Shown in pieces: positions 60,629 to 64,000 of a DNA stretch of 64,000 bases. Both the position numbers and the translations under genes were made by a program. The DNA is from JAOPZW01 sp963807305. Its GTDB lineage: Bacteria > Actinomycetota > Thermoleophilia > Solirubrobacterales > Solirubrobacteraceae. Every line of letters starts with the position of its first letter. The stretch's first letter is position 1. The notes beneath the pieces were generated by a model. It was not told where the DNA came from. It ran no database searches and saw only the letters and a program-made list of their open reading frames with translations. The stretch is taken from the NCBI GenBank assembly GCA_963807305.1, contig CAWEBN010000005.1:558001-622000 (forward strand), in the 5' to 3' direction.

Positions 60629-61432
60629 TTACCCGCCACCGAACGTTGGCGGGCGCTTCTCGATGAAGGCCGCGACCCCCTCGGCGAAGTCCGGCGAGCC
60701 CGCCATCTCCTGCTGGATGTCCGCCTCGAGCTCGAGCTGCGCGTCCATGCGCGCGTACAGCCAGTGGTTGAGCTGGCGCTTGCTCCCCGCGTATGAGCGC
60801 GTCGGCCCGGCAGCCAGTCGATCGCGCAGTGCGGCCACCTCCCCGGCGAAGGCGTCGTCGGGCACGACGCGGTTGACCAGGCCCCAGTCGAGGGCCTGCG
60901 CGGCCGGGATCCGCTCGCCGAGCATGGCCATCTCGGCGGCGCGCGCGAACCCCACGCGCGTGGGGACGAACAGCGACGAGCCGCCGTCGGGCACAAGGCC
61001 GATGTTCACGAAGGCGAGCAGGAGATAGGCCGACTCGGCGGCGACGACGAGGTCCGAGGCGAGCGCCAGCGAGAGCCCGATGCCCACGGCCGGGCCGTTG
61101 ACGGCCGCCAGCACCGGCTTGGGCATGGTGCGGATCGTGGTGATGATCGGGTGGTAGCGCTCGGTCAGGACCCGGCGCACGTCGGGATGGCCGTCGGGCG
61201 TGCGCTCCTCGCGCCCTGACAGGTCGCGCAGGTCGGCGCCTGCCGAGAACGCGCGGCCGGCGCCGGTGATGACCACGGCGCGCACCTCGTCGTCCTGCGC
61301 GGCGCGGGTGATGGCGGCCAGCAGGTCGTGCCCGAGCTGGGCGTTCCAGGCGTTCAGCGAATCGGGGCGGTTGAGCTCGATGGTCGCCGCGGCGCCGTAG
61401 CGATGGACGTTGACGGTCTCGTACTCGGACAT
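60629..61432 (-). CDS. Enoyl-CoA hydratase/isomerase family protein
   Basis: 267 aa crotonase fold. The oxyanion motifs are standard here: AFSAGADLRDLSG and AAVNGPAVGIGLSLALASDLV. NIGLVPDGGSSLFVPTRVG has Asp where hydratases have catalytic Glu, which fits an isomerase-type member. It contrasts with the altered crotonase at 39211. ATG 61432 has a leaderless -10. Confidence 0.9.
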   Translation of the reverse strand: MSEYETVNVHRYGAAATIELNRPDSLNAWNAQLGHDLLAAITRAAQDDEVRAVVITGAGRAFSAGADLRDLSGREERTPDGHPDVRRVLTERYHPIITTIRTMPKPVLAAVNGPAVGIGLSLALASDLVVAAESAYLLLAFVNIGLVPDGGSSLFVPTRVGFARAAEMAMLGERIPAAQALDWGLVNRVVPDDAFAGEVAALRDRLAAGPTRSYAGSKRQLNHWLYARMDAQLELEADIQQEMAGSPDFAEGVAAFIEKRPPTFGGG

Positions 61433-61439
61433 GGCGGGC

Positions 61440-61445
61440 AACCTA
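61440..61445 (-). promoter_or_regulatory. -10 box TAGGTT before crotonase gene
   Basis: The minus-strand hexamer TAGGTT ends 7 nt before ATG 61432. Its -35 region would fall on the first GTCAAC dyad, so the crotonase may share control with the HTH gene. Confidence 0.5.
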
Positions 61446-61460
61446 TCCGCTGTCCCAGGC

Positions 61461-61503
61461 GTCAACATGGGTTGACAAAGCGATCCCGTCAACGTATGTT
61501 GAC
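61461..61503 (+). promoter_or_regulatory. Consensus promoter covered by two identical operator dyads
   Basis: The -35 TTGACA (61472-61477) and -10 TATGTT (61495-61500) are separated by exactly 17 bp, and ATG 61507 follows 6 nt later. GTCAAC-N4-GTTGAC occurs twice: 61461-61476 over the -35, and 61488-61503 over the -10. Centres are 27 bp apart. This is a classic repressor layout, most simply autoregulation by the HTH gene. Confidence 0.75.
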
Positions 61504-61506
61504 GGC

Positions 61507-61737
61507 ATGGCCGCACAGGAGACCCGCGATCTCGCCGGCGCGGTGGACAGCACCGATCCGCAGGTCGGGCTCGCCGCCGTCGCCTCGCTGCGCAACCTGG
61601 TCGAGCGCCTCGAGGAGCTGCACGTCGCCAACGCCCGCGAGCGCGGGTGGTCGTGGCAGGAGATCGGTGCCGCGCTGGGGGTTTCCAAGCAGGCGGTGCA
61701 TCGCAAGCACGGGCGACGCAGGAGGTTGCTGGGCTGA
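61507..61737 (+). CDS. Small HTH protein, partner of ClpN protein
   Basis: 76 aa. An N-terminal helix (DLAGAVDSTDPQVGLAAVAS) and a helical segment precede a helix-turn-helix: WSWQEIGAALGVSKQAVHRKH. The size and motif match actinobacterial HTH proteins encoded next to ClpN-domain genes. Likely represses its own promoter through the twin dyads. TGATG overlap with the next gene. Confidence 0.85.
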   Translation: MAAQETRDLAGAVDSTDPQVGLAAVASLRNLVERLEELHVANARERGWSWQEIGAALGVSKQAVHRKHGRRRRLLG

Positions 61738-62285
61738 TGTTCGAGCGCTTCGACGACGAGGCCCGCCGGGCCGTCGTGCTGGCCCAGGAGGAGGCCGTCG
61801 CCCTGCACCACGGCTGGATCGGCACCGAGCACCTCCTGCTCGGCGTGCTGCGCACCGACGGGGACGGGGCTCGGCTGCTGGCCGGCTTCGGCGTCGGCGC
61901 CGCCGGCATCCGCGACGACGTCGTGCGCATCGTGGGCCAGGGCGAGGACGACATCGACCGCGACGCGCTCGCCACCCTGGGCATCGACCTCGACGCCGTC
62001 CGCGAGCGCGTCGAGCGGGCCTTCGGGCCCGGCGCGCTCGTGCGCCGCCGGGGCTGCCGGCCCGGCGTGATGGGCGGGTCGGTCCCGTTCAGCGCCCGCG
62101 CCAAGAAGGCGCTCGAGCTCAGCCTGCGCGAGGCGATCAGCCTCGGCGACCGCGACCTGCGCGCCGAGCATCTCGTGCTCGGCCTCGTGCGCGAGGGCGA
62201 TGGCGTGGCCGCGCGCGTCCTGGCGGACCGCGGCGTGACCCACGCCGCCGTGCTGGCCAAGCTGGCCGGGCGCGACGCCGCCTGA
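61737..62285 (+). CDS. Stand-alone double ClpN-domain protein (ClpC2-like)
   Basis: 182 aa made of two Clp_N repeats: FERFDDEARRAVVLAQEEAV...IGTEHLLLGVL and FSARAKKALELSLREAIS...LRAEHLVLGLV. There is no AAA+ ATPase module and no Walker motif. It would bind substrates or ClpC-targeting toxins as ClpC's N-domain does, without unfolding anything itself. Mycobacterial ClpC2 is known for such a protective role. The adjacent HTH gene and repressor-type promoter suggest inducible expression. Confidence 0.85.
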   Translation: MFERFDDEARRAVVLAQEEAVALHHGWIGTEHLLLGVLRTDGDGARLLAGFGVGAAGIRDDVVRIVGQGEDDIDRDALATLGIDLDAVRERVERAFGPGALVRRRGCRPGVMGGSVPFSARAKKALELSLREAISLGDRDLRAEHLVLGLVREGDGVAARVLADRGVTHAAVLAKLAGRDAA

Positions 62286-62320
62286 GCGCCGCCTTCGCTT
62301 CCTGCCGCTGGCGGACGTAC

Positions 62321-62326
62321 TACCTT
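62321..62326 (+). promoter_or_regulatory. -10 box TACCTT before amidotransferase gene
   Basis: TACCTT ends 7 nt before ATG 62334 and rejects the TTG 9 bp upstream. Confidence 0.5.
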
Positions 62327-62333
62327 GAGGCGC

Positions 62334-63068
62334 ATGGCCCGCCCCGTCATCGGGATCTGCACCGCGCTGGAGCGCGCGCGCTGGAGCGTGTGGGACCAGC
62401 AGGCCTTCCTGCTGCCGCGCTCCTATGTCGACGCCGTCCAGCGCGAGGGCGGGATCGCGCTGATGCTGCCGCCCGACGAGACCCTCCGGGAGGATCCCGA
62501 CGCGATCCTCGACCTGCTCGATGGGCTCATCCTGGCCGGCGGCGCCGACATCGACCCCGGGGCCTACGGGGAACAGGCCCATGCCGAGACCCGCGGGACG
62601 GTGCCGGAGCGCGACGACTTCGAGATCGCTCTCACGCGGCGCGCCCTCGAGCGCGACGTCCCCCTGCTCGGCATCTGCCGCGGCATGCAGGTCATGAACG
62701 TCGCCGCGGGCGGCACCCTGCTCCAGCACCTGCCCGAGAGCCACGGCCACCACGAGCACCGCCGGAACCCTGGCTCCTTCGACGGCGCCGACCACGACGT
62801 GCGCCTGAGCGACGGCTCGCTGGCCGCCCGCGCCGCCGGCGAGGTCGTCCACGGCACGAAGTCCCACCATCACCAGGCCGTCGACCGCCTCGGCGAGGGC
62901 TTCGAGGTCACCGGGTGGTCGTCGCTCGACGAGCTGCCCGAGGCCTTCGAGGCCACCGACCGCCGCTTCGCGCTGGGCGTCCAGTGGCATCCCGAGGCCG
63001 ACGAGCAGAGCCGCCTCATCGGCGCGCTCGTGGCCGAGGCCGCGGCCGCGCGCAACGGTCAGCGCTGA
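62334..63068 (+). CDS. Class I glutamine amidotransferase (gamma-glutamyl-GABA hydrolase-like)
   Basis: 244 aa. The nucleophile Cys is in LLGICRGMQVMNVAAGG and the catalytic His/Glu in GVQWHPEAD. GGADIDPGAYG is typical of the PuuD/peptidase C26 branch that hydrolyses gamma-glutamyl compounds. No putrescine pathway genes are adjacent. TGATG overlap with the CDF gene. Confidence 0.9.
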   Translation: MARPVIGICTALERARWSVWDQQAFLLPRSYVDAVQREGGIALMLPPDETLREDPDAILDLLDGLILAGGADIDPGAYGEQAHAETRGTVPERDDFEIALTRRALERDVPLLGICRGMQVMNVAAGGTLLQHLPESHGHHEHRRNPGSFDGADHDVRLSDGSLAARAAGEVVHGTKSHHHQAVDRLGEGFEVTGWSSLDELPEAFEATDRRFALGVQWHPEADEQSRLIGALVAEAAAARNGQR

Positions 63069-64000
63069 TGGCCCGCGGCGGCGAGCCGCAACCGGCCACC
63101 CGGCGCACGGTGCTGGTCGCGCTGGCGGCGAACGCGTCGATCGCCGTGGCCAAGCTCTTCGCCGGCCTGGTCACGGGGTCGTCGGCCATCCTCGCCGAGT
63201 TCGCCCACTCGGTGGCCGACACGATGAACCAGGTCTTCCTGCTCTACTCGCTCGCCGTCGGCGAGCGCGAGCCCGACGCCGAGCACCCCTTCGGCTACGG
63301 CAAGGAGCGCTTCTTCTGGTCCTTCCTGGCGGCGGTCGGGATCTTCGTGGCCGGCGCCGGCTTCTCCCTCTACGAGGGGCTGAGCCGGATCTTCGGCCCC
63401 GAGACCGACAGCGGCTCCTACGGGATCGCCTACGCCGTGCTCCTGTTCGCGGGCCTGGCCGAGGGCGCCTCGCTCGCGCGCGCGTATCGCCAGACGCGCG
63501 ACGAGGCCGCCGAGAGCCGCCAATCGCACGCGCGCTACGTCCGGGCCAGCCGCGACCCGACGACCAAGACCGTCCTCTTCGAGGACTCGGCGGCCGTCAT
63601 CGGCGTGGTCGTGGCCTTCGCCGGCGTCGCGCTGCACGAGGCCACGGGCAATCAGGTCTTCGACGGCCTGGCGTCGGTGGTCATCGCCGTGCTGCTGACG
63701 ACGGTCGCGGTGGCGCTCGGCCGCGACACGAGGGCGCTGCTCATCGGCGAGGCCGCCTCGCCCGAGGAGCGCGAGGCGATCAGGGAGATCATCGAGGCCC
63801 ATCCCGCCGTCGACCGGCTGCTCGAGCTGCTGACGATGGCCTTGGCGCCCGACCGCCTGCTCGTCGCGGCGCGCATCGACCTGGCCGACGGCCTCAGCGC
63901 CGACGAGATCGAGCGCGCTTCGAGCGAGCTCGACCGCGAGCTGCACGAGCGCATTGCGACGGTGTGGCAGGTCTTCCTGGATGCGACTCCGCGCAGCGAG
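63068..64000 (+). CDS. Cation diffusion facilitator transporter, C-terminus beyond window
   Basis: At least 311 codons; runs off the right edge. Helix II keeps EFAHSVADTMN (HxxxD). Helix V reads FEDSAAVIGVVVA, where the second metal pair has changed to Asp and Val. A basic insert (YRQTRDEAAESRQSHARYVRAS) lies between helices IV and V. This resembles the ZnT9-like branch rather than the ordinary transporter at 6458. The cytoplasmic domain follows. Confidence 0.85.
   Translation, partial: MARGGEPQPATRRTVLVALAANASIAVAKLFAGLVTGSSAILAEFAHSVADTMNQVFLLYSLAVGEREPDAEHPFGYGKERFFWSFLAAVGIFVAGAGFSLYEGLSRIFGPETDSGSYGIAYAVLLFAGLAEGASLARAYRQTRDEAAESRQSHARYVRASRDPTTKTVLFEDSAAVIGVVVAFAGVALHEATGNQVFDGLASVVIAVLLTTVAVALGRDTRALLIGEAASPEEREAIREIIEAHPAVDRLLELLTMALAPDRLLVAARIDLADGLSADEIERASSELDRELHERIATVWQVFLDATPRSE

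Overview
The window is 64 kb of very GC-rich, densely packed chromosomal DNA from an actinobacterium. Gene content and style fit Thermoleophilia (Solirubrobacterales-like): F420/LLM-type oxidoreductase, GuaB3-type IMPDH paralogue, caa3-type oxidase operons, GTG/TTG starts and 4-bp ATGA/GTGA gene overlaps. This placement is inferred from gene content only; no rRNA or other taxonomic marker lies in the window. I found no tRNA, rRNA, CRISPR, integrase or transposase. The region looks like core genome, not an island.

Layout. 1-4.2 kb: partial nadB, an HDAC-like deacetylase, two zinc-ribbon/low-complexity proteins, a glycosyltransferase and a Flp-type pilin. 4.3-7.4 kb: operon murI-rph-rdgB-CDF transporter. 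7.5-10.8 kb: HU, pyrF (no ordinary start codon), LysM protein and a D,D-carboxypeptidase. 10.8-14.8 kb: PfkB kinase, HAD phosphomutase and GH65 phosphorylase, a disaccharide phosphorolysis set. 14.9-18.4 kb: guaB3-guaA and small genes. 18.4-23 kb: LLM oxidoreductase, NAD-epimerase, M48 and M23 peptidases. 23.3-29.1 kb: rplM-rpsI-glmM and glmS; S9 carries a long acidic repeat extension. 29-36.7 kb: methyltransferase, acpS, nnrD/E, DsbA-like, PP2C phosphatase, alr and a CCA-adding-type enzyme. 36.7-45 kb: NTF2-like pair, M28 peptidase, HIT, crotonase, secreted proteins, pdxH, glycosyltransferase and a cytochrome c-cupredoxin fusion. 45-51 kb: an AONS-family PLP enzyme, a GGDEF-EAL protein and an MFS transporter. 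51-60.6 kb: two cytochrome oxidase loci of different types, separated by an AraC regulator and a CBS protein. 60.6-64 kb: crotonase, an HTH + ClpN pair behind twin operators, a glutamine amidotransferase and a partial CDF transporter.

Main observations. (1) A TANNNT hexamer lies 6-9 nt before the start codon at more than twenty genes, indicating widespread leaderless transcription; three divergent gene pairs have touching or overlapping -10 boxes. (2) The first oxidase locus encodes an A2-type subunit I (YSHPAVY) with a tandem Usp-like protein in its operon. The second encodes an A1-type subunit I (HPEVY) whose gene is broken by one extra base. (3) A consensus promoter (TTGACA-N17-TATGTT) is covered by two identical dyads, GTCAAC-N4-GTTGAC, ahead of an HTH/ClpN pair that resembles a split ClpC2. 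(4) An AONS-family enzyme behind a 19-bp dyad, a c-di-GMP protein and an exporter form a tight unit that could be a signalling system. (5) Several genes under 50 codons were found by reading the gaps.
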